This document shows positions 33,728 through 44,665 of a stretch of 64,000 nucleotides of DNA, one piece after another. The translations under genes were made by a program, and so were the position numbers. A model generated the notes under the pieces. That model had not been told where the DNA came from, did not search any database, and saw only the letters and a list, made by a program, of their open reading frames with translations. Each line of letters starts with the position of its first letter. The stretch's first letter is position 1. Source of the stretch: Margaritifera margaritifera (lineage: Eukaryota; Mollusca; Bivalvia; Unionida; Margaritiferidae); the NCBI GenBank assembly GCA_029931535.1, contig JAQPZY010001037.1, positions 660,001 through 724,000 on the forward strand. The letters are read 5' to 3'.

Positions 33728-33946
33728 CAGAGTTTCCTCTGATCTACCCTACACCATTTTAGATATGTTGACATTCATGTTGGGGTGTGATGCCAAAGCG
33801 CGTTGCCTATCGAAAAGTTGCAATTCGCCGAAATTGCGCCGTGTCGGCTTAGTGTAGCCGGTTACTACCGGGCCTAGTAAACTTCACACACCAACATGAA
33901 TGCCAAAATATCTAAAACGGGATGGGAAAGGTCAAAGGAAACTCCG
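33728..33946. other. Imperfect long hairpin
   Basis: Arms 33728-33792 and 33883-33946 are near-perfect reverse complements: AGAGTTTCC, ATTTTAGATAT, CATTCATGTTGG and TGTGTGA occur in both. The central 90 bases are GC-richer with CGCCGAAATTGCGCC. It could be a MITE-like element or a structured RNA locus. No terminal target duplication was seen. Confidence 0.6.
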
Positions 33947-34599
33947 AATATAGTGTAACTATTACATAGGGCAACAATATCAAAATAACTTGGTCGTGTC
34001 ATTCAGTACGTCCGCGTCTCTTTCCTATGCAAGTCGAATAACTTCGACTGTCTGAAAGAGACTCGGAGGTAATCGTAGTGATACTTCCCGAATTGGTAAG
34101 TTTTTGGTGGGCGAACATCCAGCTAAATATGAGAAGAACAGAGTCTTACAAAATAACAGGTCTTAAAAATAACAGTCTACAACGTTTCATCAATCAACGA
34201 AATACCTGCACATTTAATGTTGTATGTTATTCCTGCAACTGTTCAATGCAAAAGTCGAAGAAATCATTCGGTATCAATTGTCTGCAACCATTGCAATTAG
34301 TGATGACACGCCACCTATTCATTGTGACGTAATGAGTTTTTTTTAATTAATTTTTTCTATATGATTCATATAATTCCCCTACAAGGTTAGCAGTGGATCG
34401 GGGAACAATCCCACTAATTAACTCATAGTTCATTATAGGAGTGAGTTACTTTACATGGAATAATGGTTAACACTAGCACGTAACAATTATATTCTAATTC
34501 TAAATCCAATACAGAATTTGATATTGACTACTTTATTGGGGAGAGAAAAAGAGAGAGGGAGACACATGTTGATTGTTAAAATGAGTCAACAGTCTGTTG

Positions 34600-34609
34600 A
34601 AGAGAGAGA

Positions 34610-34643
<34 letters not shown>

Positions 34644-34713
34644 TGGGGGAGTGAGAGTGGAGTGCAAAAAAAATCTTTAGTGCAACCATTTTATACATTT
34701 ACATACATACATA

Positions 34714-34762
<49 letters not shown>
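34600..34762. repeat. (GA)n and (AT)n microsatellites
   Basis: A GA tract at 34599-34642 is followed by an AT tract at about 34717-34761 with flanking CATA units. Frames across it (Arg/Glu, Ile/Tyr) are artefacts. Confidence 0.9.
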
Positions 34763-34766
<4 letters not shown>

Positions 34767-35184
34767 GCATACATACATATACATATACACACATATATAC
34801 CCATGCACATATGCATGTTACCATCAGATTCAACATTCACTTGTTATAACAAATGTTTAATCAGTAACCATTTTCTTCACTCGTTTGATAATATTTGCTT
34901 GTTGTCATTTTCAATAATTATTTTATTGCACTACCAATCTCCTACAAATAATAGATACATGAATTAGGAGACAAATAGTACTTTAACAATCTACTGTATT
35001 AAAATCTTTGAAATTTCTCGACTTTATAGATGTGTATACACAAGTATTACATGTTTAACCTTTCTAATATACTCAACAGAAGCATTAAAACCGAGGCCGT
35101 CCTCAATGCACACATGCTTAATTTAATATAAGTACATATCTGAACTTATTCTAACTTGTAGTTGTTTTTTGAAAACATGGTACG

Positions 35185-35848
35185 GATCATTCAGAAAGAT
35201 GTTTTGAATAGTTGCAATTTTTCAGCAAACTTTTTCCATGTACATTTGATATATGCATACTATTTTTCTGACATGTAGTAAGACTTCATTTCTTTTTTTT
35301 TAAATGGGTCATGTTCGATGCTTCCTTGTTAAATCTGCATTTATAGATATATGATTTCAGTTGCAACAAAAAGGAGATTGATCACTGTATCTCTTTTGTT
35401 TTGGTCTATTATACCAAAAATAAATTCTCTTTTTGAAACTTGAAAATTGTGCAGATGATTACATTTGCTCCTTATCCACCCAATAAAACTACTAAGTAAT
35501 GAATGAGCTTTAGAACAGTTCCAAAAAAGATGAGATAAAGTCTCTAAGGAGTTCTTACATAAAGAGTACATGCTTGTATGAACCTTTCCAATTTTGTACA
35601 GCAATTTATTTGTTGGTAACATTATATGCATTATTTTAGCTTGAACCCATCTCAGTCTATCTCACTAAGTTAATTTAAAAGGTAAGAAATAACATTGATA
35701 TCAATCACTCTCATCTCTAAACTCATATTTTTGATTCCATTTCAATACTGATGTTAGCCTAGAAGTATTAGCTTTTAATTTTTGATGTATGCATTTACAG
35801 CCCTTATTTTCCCTAATGAGCACCATTACAGATTTATGTAAAAAAAGG

Positions 35849-35904
<56 letters not shown>

Positions 35905-36330
35905 ATATATATTGATATAATAAAATTAATATTTGTATTAAGTTTTTTAGAAAAGACTGGATGGTGCTGAGCATGCCTTGAAATTCTAAAATGTTAACAT
36001 GCATTCCAAACTTATTACAAAAATCATCGCTATGAATCCACGAACCGTTTTCATTGACTAAATCGTTTAGATACAAAATTCCCTTTTTCGCCCAGTGCAT
36101 AACACTAGAATTTCAAACTTTAATATTAGGATTCACCCATATTGGAGTTTTAAGAAAGTCTTGTGATTCCTCTACATTAAATGTATTATGTAATTCAATA
36201 TATGCTGCAAATCTGTCCAGAATTCATTGAAAGTATTTCCCACTTTTGTCATAAGATCTCTATATTTGGCATGGAAGTTGTTAAAATCTCTTTACATTAA
36301 AGTTAATAAGTGTTGATTATGGCAAAATTA
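35185..36330 (-). pseudogene. L1/Tx1-type LINE ORF2 C-terminal fragment
   Basis: Read on the minus strand, it gives QDFLKTPIWVNPNIKV, then MHWAKKGILYLNDLVNENGSW, the 'W-x-x-x-G-I-x-x-[IL]-x-D-L' region downstream of RT in L1-type ORF2. LRWVQAKIMHIMLPTNKLLYKIG and a C-terminal zinc-finger-like LCKNSLETLSHLFWNCSK follow. An (AT)n tract (35851-35912), stops and frameshifts interrupt it. The catalytic RT core is absent. The clade between L1 and Tx1 cannot be settled. Confidence 0.7.
35851..35912. repeat. (AT)n microsatellite inside the LINE relic
   Basis: TATATA repeats with one interruption near 35893. Confidence 0.95.
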
Positions 36331-36772
36331 GTGCTACAATTAAATGTCAAATGCGTTCCATAACAGTTAAAATAAATGGGCGCGAAAAGATAAGCACGTC
36401 ATTTTATGAACGAAGTCTTTGTAGAGAAAACTGTCAATGTTTGCAAAGTATTGGTTTCAGATTGTGTTGTCATATATATTACTTACGGGTACAAATAGGA
36501 AGAGTTTCTAACCCAGACGTAATACTACTGATTCTGAACTAACCATATTAATATGCATATATACATACATACTTACTTAATTTCTTGTTTACTTACGTTC
36601 GTACCCACAGTCTATTTATTTCAATTCATAGAACCGGCATTTGTGTGTCAGAAGCTATTCTCAAAAGTAAAAAATATTTAAACTCGGGATAAATAAGAAT
36701 ACATAACGTAGAATAAAGATTTATCGCATGACTACTGTATTGTTATACGCTAATATATGCATCCCATAATTT

Positions 36773-36835
<63 letters not shown>

Positions 36836-37813
36836 AAGTGTGATAACCCATCATAACGTCACAACTAATGTCCTAACGTCATGCAAGAGCAAGGCATAAC
36901 GACCGAGGCATCCGAGTGTATTTCAAAGTCATTTAACTACACAATTCTACGGTTTGGTCAAATAAAATCAGTTGTTTTTGTTCGTCATGAGATAAATATA
37001 ATCTCAAATTTATGCTCATTTCAAATAAAATGTATGAAATTCGCCAAATAATTTCAATCTTTTGCTCGCCAAGGTTCCTTAAACATAGTAATTATTTCTA
37101 CTCGTTTAATAAATGTCATTTGAACTGAGCACGCATATGGAATATCTTTCATGTCTTAACTAGATGACAGTAAACAATAAACACAGTATAAATACAATAA
37201 ACACATGGCGTATTTTATTTATAATTTCATGGAGAAATATTAGCTGAAACCAGATGTGTGTTTTGGGTTGTTATCTGAGTGATTTAGCCGAATCTAAGTT
37301 CTGGTCACAAGCGCAAAACACACTGATCTGTTCGTTTGAACTTTAGATGACATACGCATAACGGCGAATCGTTTGTATTTGTACGATAAATTCTAATTTG
37401 CACGATCTGGGAAAATTATATCGTTCGCATCCAGCATGCAAAATGCCTGCATATAACTTTTTTTTCCCCAGTAAACTAGACCCTAATAGAAATACTAATA
37501 AAAGGTATTACGGTCAGATCATGCTGGTCGAGACATGAGAAGATGTATCCACACGTTACATATTTAAAAATCAGAAAGTAGTAAATATAGTGTCAATTCG
37601 AAATAAATATATCTGTTTTGTGGCGTAGACTATTTTTGTCTGTCAGAAATACTCCCAGATTTGAATTTGTCAAAAGTCGGTGAGATGTAACTTTTTTTGG
37701 CATCAGAAACAAAGGGTGTTCGATTTTGCAGGTCCAGTATCACATATTCAGTACCTAATTGTACGCTGTGTGATTGTTCAACCTGTGCCTTGAGGTGATA
37801 AATAGGTTGCTTG

Positions 37814-38719
37814 TGTTACGACTAGGGGTAATGCAACAAAAGAAAAGACTTAAACAAGCTTTTAAGATTTTAATATAAATACTTAATTTCCTAAAATATT
37901 AAAATATTTCAACAAACAATCAAAGTGAAAGAATTAAAAATAACTTACAGTATAGAATATCCTTAAAAGTCCTAAATTATTCTAAAGTTCACTGATCCGG
38001 AAGTTAATCCAAATATTCCGAATGAAGTAGATTCCGAATGAAGTAACCTTCATTGTACTGATGTGTTAATAAGAATCAGTATATCCAAGTGTTATAAAGT
38101 CAAAATAGTCCATGTGAATGGAATATTACAAGTTCTAGAAATGTTTCCGATAATTCCACGGAGCTGTATAATTAATAAAGTTTAATCAAACAGTACTAAT
38201 TCAGAATGTACTGTATTCTGATATATCACAAAAGTAGAATATCCACACACAAAAAGAGCCATATTCGTTTATGACCTCTCAATCCAGTGTAGCTATGAAG
38301 AATGCTAGAATGCTGCTATAAATCCTATTATATAGTCTCTTACTGCGCAGAATCGAAATAAAACCCAACTACGTCTTTGGTAAACAACTGGGTATTTCGA
38401 AATAATTTCCTTCTAAATTGCAACCCTCTCCGAACCAACCAGAAACTAGGTTATGCGTGACATCGCCAAAGTACTGGTGCCCTGACATTATTAACAGTAA
38501 ATAATGTATTGACTCTGAAATGAATCATAGGATCTAGGTCAGAATTTCATACCCTCACGCGCTGAATCACATGACACGACTAAAGCTTCAGTGAAATATT
38601 GATCCAAAATACCGTATGTGTACTCACGGCAAGACGACAGCTGTTAGATTAAGAACAGAGATCACAAACTAATAAACTATACCATTAGTAAAAGAAAAAT
38701 GTTATACAATTCCGTAACA
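37814..38719. mobile_element. Solo LTR
   Basis: The 906-bp insert begins TGTTACGACT and ends TCCGTAACA, with CTTG repeated on both sides (37810-37813 and 38720-38723). Segment A has the uninterrupted text at the matching place (GATTGTAAGACTTC, about 18878). The first ten bases equal those of the Gmr1-like LTR, but the rest differs, so it is a related family whose internal part was lost by LTR-LTR recombination. Confidence 0.75.
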
Positions 38720-39825
38720 CTTGTAAGACAAAAAACTGCAGGACAAGTATCATAATAGTTGTGTAAGTTAAGACCTACTTGAAATAAGTTCAATAGATTG
38801 TTGTGCTGTTTATCGAACTGGATACCAAAATGCACCAAGCCAGGTGTCGTATACGAAACATTGCTAGACTCTCATAACTCTAGGGTCAATTCATGTGTGA
38901 CTCAGTCTGTCTTCAAGATGAAACACGTGATACATTTATCTGTCTTTGATAGGGAATTAATTACATCTACGCTGATACAGTATGAATAGCTGATCAAAAA
39001 CAAGTCTAAATGAGGTTTATTTTCATAGCAAAATAATACAAAGCTTGAGTCCAGTTGTACGTACATTTTGTGTTTACCCATCTTTATTTGGAAATAAATA
39101 TGTAATGGAAACTGCGCTCAATAATCATGTTATAATATTTTAGAAGGACGCAAATACCATTACTTAAGATATATGCTTCCGTCTTGTCTGCCTCACATAA
39201 TGGCAACGCGTGAAGAACATTCATAATTCAGACATGGCTCAATCACACTTTATGACAAATCGTGATTTCATCAGATTTTCATGATCATAAAAATAGCATG
39301 ATAACGTTCGAAAATGTTTCCATCGGTTTTGGCTAGACTCTTTGTTCTGCTCTTAAAAATAAGATATTCTTTTATTGTTATTTATTATTATTACTATTAT
39401 TATTAATATTATTATTATCCACATGCTTTACCAAGAGACATTGTGAAACCCTCTGTCAGTCCGTCAGTATGTCCTTCCGTTCGTACGTTCGTCCGTTAGG
39501 ACGTCTTCTCCTAAACTACTGGGTGGAAATTCACGAAATTTTGTAGTTTTTTTTATCCTTTCGGTAACCATTTGCAAGAGGAGTGTCATCCTTGACTCCA
39601 AACCCCGTTAGACGCAAAGTAGAAAAAATTCAAATACAATTAAATTTTCTAAGCTTTATTACATCTGTCATATAAGGAAAACGCATGATATATATGACGG
39701 ATTTTGCATTATGACCCCTGGGTCACTCTGTGGGTGGCAGCAAATACTGAAGAGGTATGGAGGAGAATTTTGAATATTCAGTAAAATTCATGTAGATTTA
39801 CGTACGAGAACCAGCGCAGTTGTTC

Positions 39826-39829
39826 TGGT

Positions 39830-39880
<51 letters not shown>

Positions 39881-39905
39881 TATTATTATTATTATTATTA
39901 TTATT
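39826..39905. repeat. Palindromic (TAA)n/(ATT)n microsatellite
   Basis: A run of TAA units switches to ATT units at about 39880, giving a perfect self-complementary tract that could form a hairpin. It is absent from segment A. Confidence 0.95.
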
Positions 39906-40732
39906 AGTAGTAGTAGTAGAAGCAGTAGTAGCAGGTATTTGCACGTATTCAACGGGAATCATTACTTAATGCAATAACAAAAAAGTACCAATATATACCA
40001 TTCATTGTCTCGCAGATCACCCAAAGATGAAGAGAAAGAAGAATTTTAAACCGACCTTTACCAGGCACAATTTTTCTGACAACAAAAATTTTTAAAGTTT
40101 TTCCTCATCTAAATATTCAAATTTTACGTTTGCAAATTCTAAAGAAACAATCAACAATAGAAATAAGAAAAGGAATAAATAATTAGACAAACCCGTCTTA
40201 AGTAAACAAAATATATTCTAGAAAAGATCTTTCTTTGATTTCTGGCAAGTCCTAAATATTATTACGAATTTTTGAAGCACTAGGAATGTAATTGTTGGGC
40301 TGAAACTTTCTCAATTAACGCTCAAAACAAACGTGTATTAATGGGACACTCTAAACTAATTCGCGGCACTAGCCTTGCTAAATTCAGTGGTTACCCGTCA
40401 GCACTGCAATGTCGGTCAAATAGGCCCCGCTGTTTATCTTTCATGTAGCAGGCACTATGAGCTTTCAGTGCACGCGGTGCATACCGTGCGATGCGTTACC
40501 CGCTTTTCCACTAATACAATATACCACCGCTAAGGTAACTTATAAATATGTGTACATTTACCGCACAGGTATTTGGTTGAGTACTGAGAACTCTAAAAAC
40601 AAATCTTTGTAGCTCTTATATTTGAAATACATGTCATTATGCTCTATTGCTGTTCATCAATATATAATGCCCTCTTGTAATCATAAAAGGTACTCCGTCT
40701 TCTTGCCTCCTTTCACCTTCTTTCCTAAGGAT

Positions 40733-40925
40733 GGTTGATTAATTTCTTTGTGTTTAACGACACAGCACCACATGAAAGTTTATATCGTGCCGAGACAACT
40801 GGAGCAAAATGTCATACCCAGAGACACACCAGAGCGACCGACTCAGCTTTGCCTGAGAAGGATTTGAACCTGGACATGTTTTGGCGCGAGTCCGACACGC
40901 TAACCAATGAGCCATCGCGGCTCCT
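40733..40925 (-). mobile_element. tRNA-derived SINE
   Basis: The minus strand has an A box TGGCTCATTGGTTAGCGTG (from about 40915) and a B box GGTTCAAATCC (40870-40860), then a body ending GTGTCGTTAAACACAAAG, a tail type I associate with molluscan SINEs. It is absent from segment A, so it inserted after the duplication. The plus-strand 107-codon frame over it is not a gene. Confidence 0.65.
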
Positions 40926-41594
40926 TTCTCGGGGATGGAGCAATCTCGCAGAACCTGAGTCTCATCATTGCTGTATTATTAGTACTATGAATGCATTTAT
41001 TTTTGTTTCTACAAATTGTCTTCTTTTTATGAAAAATGACGTTTTCATCGGTATTTAAGTCCGTTGGTTGAAGATGAGATTATATTGTAGTAGTATATAA
41101 GACCAAGGTGCTGGCCTACCCATCCGCCTATCCTTTTTGTTTTTTTAAAACCAGCACCCTTTTAGTAAAAACTGTTGACCACGAAAAATCCTCCAAATTT
41201 GAAAAAAGTACCAGCTCTCCTAATTTTTAATGAAAATAAAATCAACTAACGCTCTATCTTTTTACAATATAACCACCTTCCTATCCTACATTGTTTTCTA
41301 AAAATAACTTAGGCCACCAATCCTTCTATAATCCAGGTCCCAAGTTTTTTCGAAAAACCCTGGGTCGCTAATCCCACAAATATTGGTGAATAACATAAAA
41401 AGTAACTGTCTTCCTACACCAACGAAGTCCAATGAAAGTGTTCCTTTTATTCTATATTGTGATGTTAAATGTATTTTTGTGACAATCAGCAATTGTAAAC
41501 AAAACTCAAATACACCATGGACAATAGAAACAGTAAAGTACGTACCATCAGGATCTTTCCTTTACCTTAAATCAATTCACGAGGACTATTAGCC

Positions 41595-42675
41595 TGTTGC
41601 TTACAGAGGAGCAGACAGCATAAATACATTTTACGAATATTTGCAATCAATTACAGAAACTGTTTATGAAGCACTAAGACCACGAAACGCTGCTGAAATG
41701 ATATTCACTAGTAAAAATAAAACCATTATAATTCCACCAATATATTCCTTATTTGTGAAAAGAAATTAGAGAAATAGGAAGGAAGAGAAGAAGAAAACAA
41801 ACGAAAAGAAACGAAGTTACCATCAAAGTATGAAGTAAGAGATCATGCTAACTTGAGTAGAAAATACAGAGGTCTTGCATATAACGAATGTGGTTCAAAT
41901 TAAAAATATCCAAAATATATTCCATTACTTATTCATAATTGTTCTGGATGCCATTATCATCTGATTATTAAGACAGTAGTACACGATCCAGATCAAGAAG
42001 TAGCAATAATACCAACAAGTTATGACAAATATATCTATTTAGTAAGGATTGTAGAGCCAAAAGATTTGCAAAGACGGTAAATAAATTTTTGTAAAACAAA
42101 CCAATACGATGTTTAGATGGTTATCGTTTTGTGATTCAGTCCTAGAGCAACTGGATAAAAATCTAAATGATGATAAATTTACAGAAACAGTTAAAAGTTT
42201 TGAGGGAACTGGAGTTGGACGCATGAAAACAAAATGTTTGAGAAAATATATTTATCCTTACGAATACGTGTATTCATTTAAAAGGTTTATTGAAATTAGA
42301 TTAGCACCAAATGAGAAATGTTATTCAAGTCTTAGTGAATCAGGAATTAGAAAAGAGTATTACCAATATGTTAAATATATCATGAAACATTTTAATTTGA
42401 ATTCTCTTGGTTATCTTCACGAATACTAGTCATGGTAGGTACTTTAGTATCTTGTGATATTTTTGAGGAATTGTGATCTGTATGTTTAATTAATTGCAAA
42501 GAAGACCGTGCATATTATTTTAGTGCACACAGATTAGCTGATAATGCTAGTTTAAAAATAAATGAGGTAGAATTGGAATTATTAACAGTATATGTTTTTA
42601 ATGATCGAATCTGAAATTAGATGAAGAATCTGCGTGATACCGAATAAATATGCTAAAGCAAGTCATGAGTCGTGA
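41595..42675 (+). pseudogene. Maverick/Polinton protein-primed DNA polymerase B relic (longer copy)
   Basis: Blocks appear in the order of Polinton PolB: FYEYLQSITETVYEAL, KYRGLAYNECG (41863-41895), YIPLLIHNCSGCHYHLIIK, an IPTSYDKYI segment, then an open frame 42109-42429 with FRWLSFCDSVLEQL, LRKYIYPYEYVYSFKRFIE and YYQYVKYIMKHFNLNSLGYLHEY. Beyond a stop come YYFSAHRLADNASLKINEVELELLT and IRxRICVIPNKYAKA, corresponding to the GLSWDAxLKxTGVELELLTD and IRGGI blocks. The palm-domain catalytic part (DTDS) is missing. Stops and frameshifts are scattered. No integrase, capsid or packaging ATPase was recognised nearby. Confidence 0.8.
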
Positions 42676-43124
42676 AAGAATTTAATGTGTAACGGAGTCA
42701 GTTCATGTGCATGCATGCGTAATGTGTATCAATGTATTCATACTTAAACATGTCTTGTTTATTACACGGCGTATTTATTGTACTTTTAGCTCTTACGGGA
42801 GTCGTCGAACTCCATTGGGTTGTGTAACCCGGACACTGTGGTCAATAGTGACGTTGGTTCGAGGAACTATATTGGTGAACTCAGTGTACGGGTCAAAGAT
42901 TCTGGACCAACGTGTCTGCGTGGTAGGGAAGTTCTTGACGGATCCTTCAGCAGGCTGGGAGGAGCTAATCACACGAGGTCATTCTATAACCATTTGTCCG
43001 GAGCTGTGGATCGGAAATATTCGTGATCATCGCCTTGATGCCACGTGATACAATTTGAACCTAAAAGTCGATGTCATTATATGTGTGACAATCTAATGCA
43101 CCATCATGCTTTTTTATGAACACT
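42676..43124. other. Anonymous stretch after the PolB relic
   Basis: Two overlapping plus frames (42707-43048 and 42820-43026) exist in a locally GC-richer patch. Neither shows a motif I know. It may be further transposon remnant. Confidence 0.3.
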
Positions 43125-43350
43125 ATATTGATCACATCTATTGCTGAATCCATACATTGATCAAATATGCTGATAATTCCATACATTGATCATATATGTT
43201 GATAAATTCATACATTGATCATATCTATTGATAAATCTATAGATCACTCATATCTGTTAATAAAATCCATGCATAGATCATATCCGTTGAAAAACGATAT
43301 CTTTTATAATTATTTGTTGAAAATCCATGCTTTGGTCGTACCCATTGAAG
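43125..43350. repeat. Short tandem array, unit about 29-31 bp
   Basis: About eight diverged copies of a GATCATATCTGTTGATAAA-type word followed by a CATACATT-like spacer. Confidence 0.75.
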
Positions 43351-44269
43351 AACGACACCACTTTGTTGTATACGTTGTTGAATTTTGTGTGCATTAGTAT
43401 GGAAGGGGTTTCAGTTGTTATAGTTTAGTTTATGAAAGGTGGAAGTAAAGGTGTCATCTAGGGTGTCAGAGATTCAATCATCAACAATTTACATTATAAA
43501 TAAACATCTCATTGACGTGATTATGTTAAGTGTCTTCGCAGGATCCAATCCTACCCGACTTCAATCTGTTACAATAAGATCGAAGAAACGAGACGAATAA
43601 TATCAGTCTTTCACAAGTCTACTCGACGAATTTCATAAATTTCAGTTGAAATGAGCATTAATGTAAGAGTTTATTTATCACGTAACAAAAAGGGCATGTT
43701 GTATTTGACGAAACAGCAGACTACTGAAACGTATTCGGGCATTACGTCTTTGCCTAACAGGACGTAATGATGTAATTTATGGAATTATTTATATGTGTTG
43801 CATATATACACAAAACAGTATACGTGTTTTATTCTGAGTCGGGGGAAAGAACGAGTTTGATATAAAGCCATCAGGCCAAGACGTATTAATAAGCCACATC
43901 CAGCGAGTTCTTTCCCCTCTCTATGAACTGTTTTTTGTATATATTACTCCCCCCTCTTTAATGTATTCCAAAATATTTTTGTAGCTTTTCAGTCTGATTG
44001 AATTTTAAAACAAATTGTGAATGATAACAAAAATCGATTCGGTGTGTCAAAGAATATCGACGGGCGGATGTCAGAGAAAGCACTTAAATATTTCCGATTT
44101 GGGTGAATAATATCGAACGCCAGGTCAAGTGTGTAAGATTAAGTAATTATGTAATAAATGAAAATTATGATATGGGTATATACATCTGAATAACAAGGCA
44201 GTCTATGGAACGTCAAAGCTGTCTTATGTGGTCCGTTTTGAATACATGCGGTTAAAACTACATTATATC

Positions 44270-44665
44270 ATGTGTATTCCTTATCATATGTTGTGTGCAT
44301 TTGTTATTATATGTTGCGCATTGCTTATCATATGATACGCATTTGCTAGTATATGCTGTGTATGTTTTACTATATAATGTGCATTTCTTATTATATGATG
44401 TTCACTTTAATGTTGGGCATATCTTATTATATCGTGTGTTTTTGCTATATGTTCTGTATATGTTGCGCCTTTTTAATTATATGATGTGCATTTCTAATTA
44501 CATATTGTGTGGTTCTTTAATTATATGATGTATATTTATTTATATATATTTGGTGTGCATTTCTTACTATAATTGTGGTTAAATAAAAAGTGTATATGCT
44601 GTGTAAACTTCATTATGTCATGTAGATGTCTTAGTATATGCTGTGCATTTTTAGTTATATGATGT
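44270..44665. repeat. Irregular tandem array, unit about 25-30 bp
   Basis: Repeated TATATGATGTGCATTTCTTATTA-like words occur with variable spacing. Frames of His/Leu/Tyr across it are repeat artefacts. Confidence 0.7.

Larger units (their letters stand above)
36312..42015. repeat. Segment B of a large direct duplication (other copy 10825-21008)
   Basis: It follows segment A in order but has a 57-bp (AT)n tract (36776-36832) close to the LTR-element insertion point of copy A. It also has its own inserts: a solo LTR (37814-38719), extra sequence at 39550-40120 with a TAA/ATT tract, and a SINE (40733-40925). It continues into a longer PolB relic. Confidence 0.8.

Noticed and set aside
36351..36542. 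63-codon plus frame in segment B
   Set aside because: The same stretch in segment A (10860-11040) and at the window start does not keep the frame.
42707..43048. 113-codon frame after the PolB relic as a Polinton gene
   Set aside because: No motif of capsid, protease, ATPase or integrase could be recognised, and two frames compete over the same bases.
43125..44665. Regularly spaced short repeats as a possible CRISPR array
   Set aside because: Spacers are not unique, repeats are diverged and the genome is animal; these are minisatellites.
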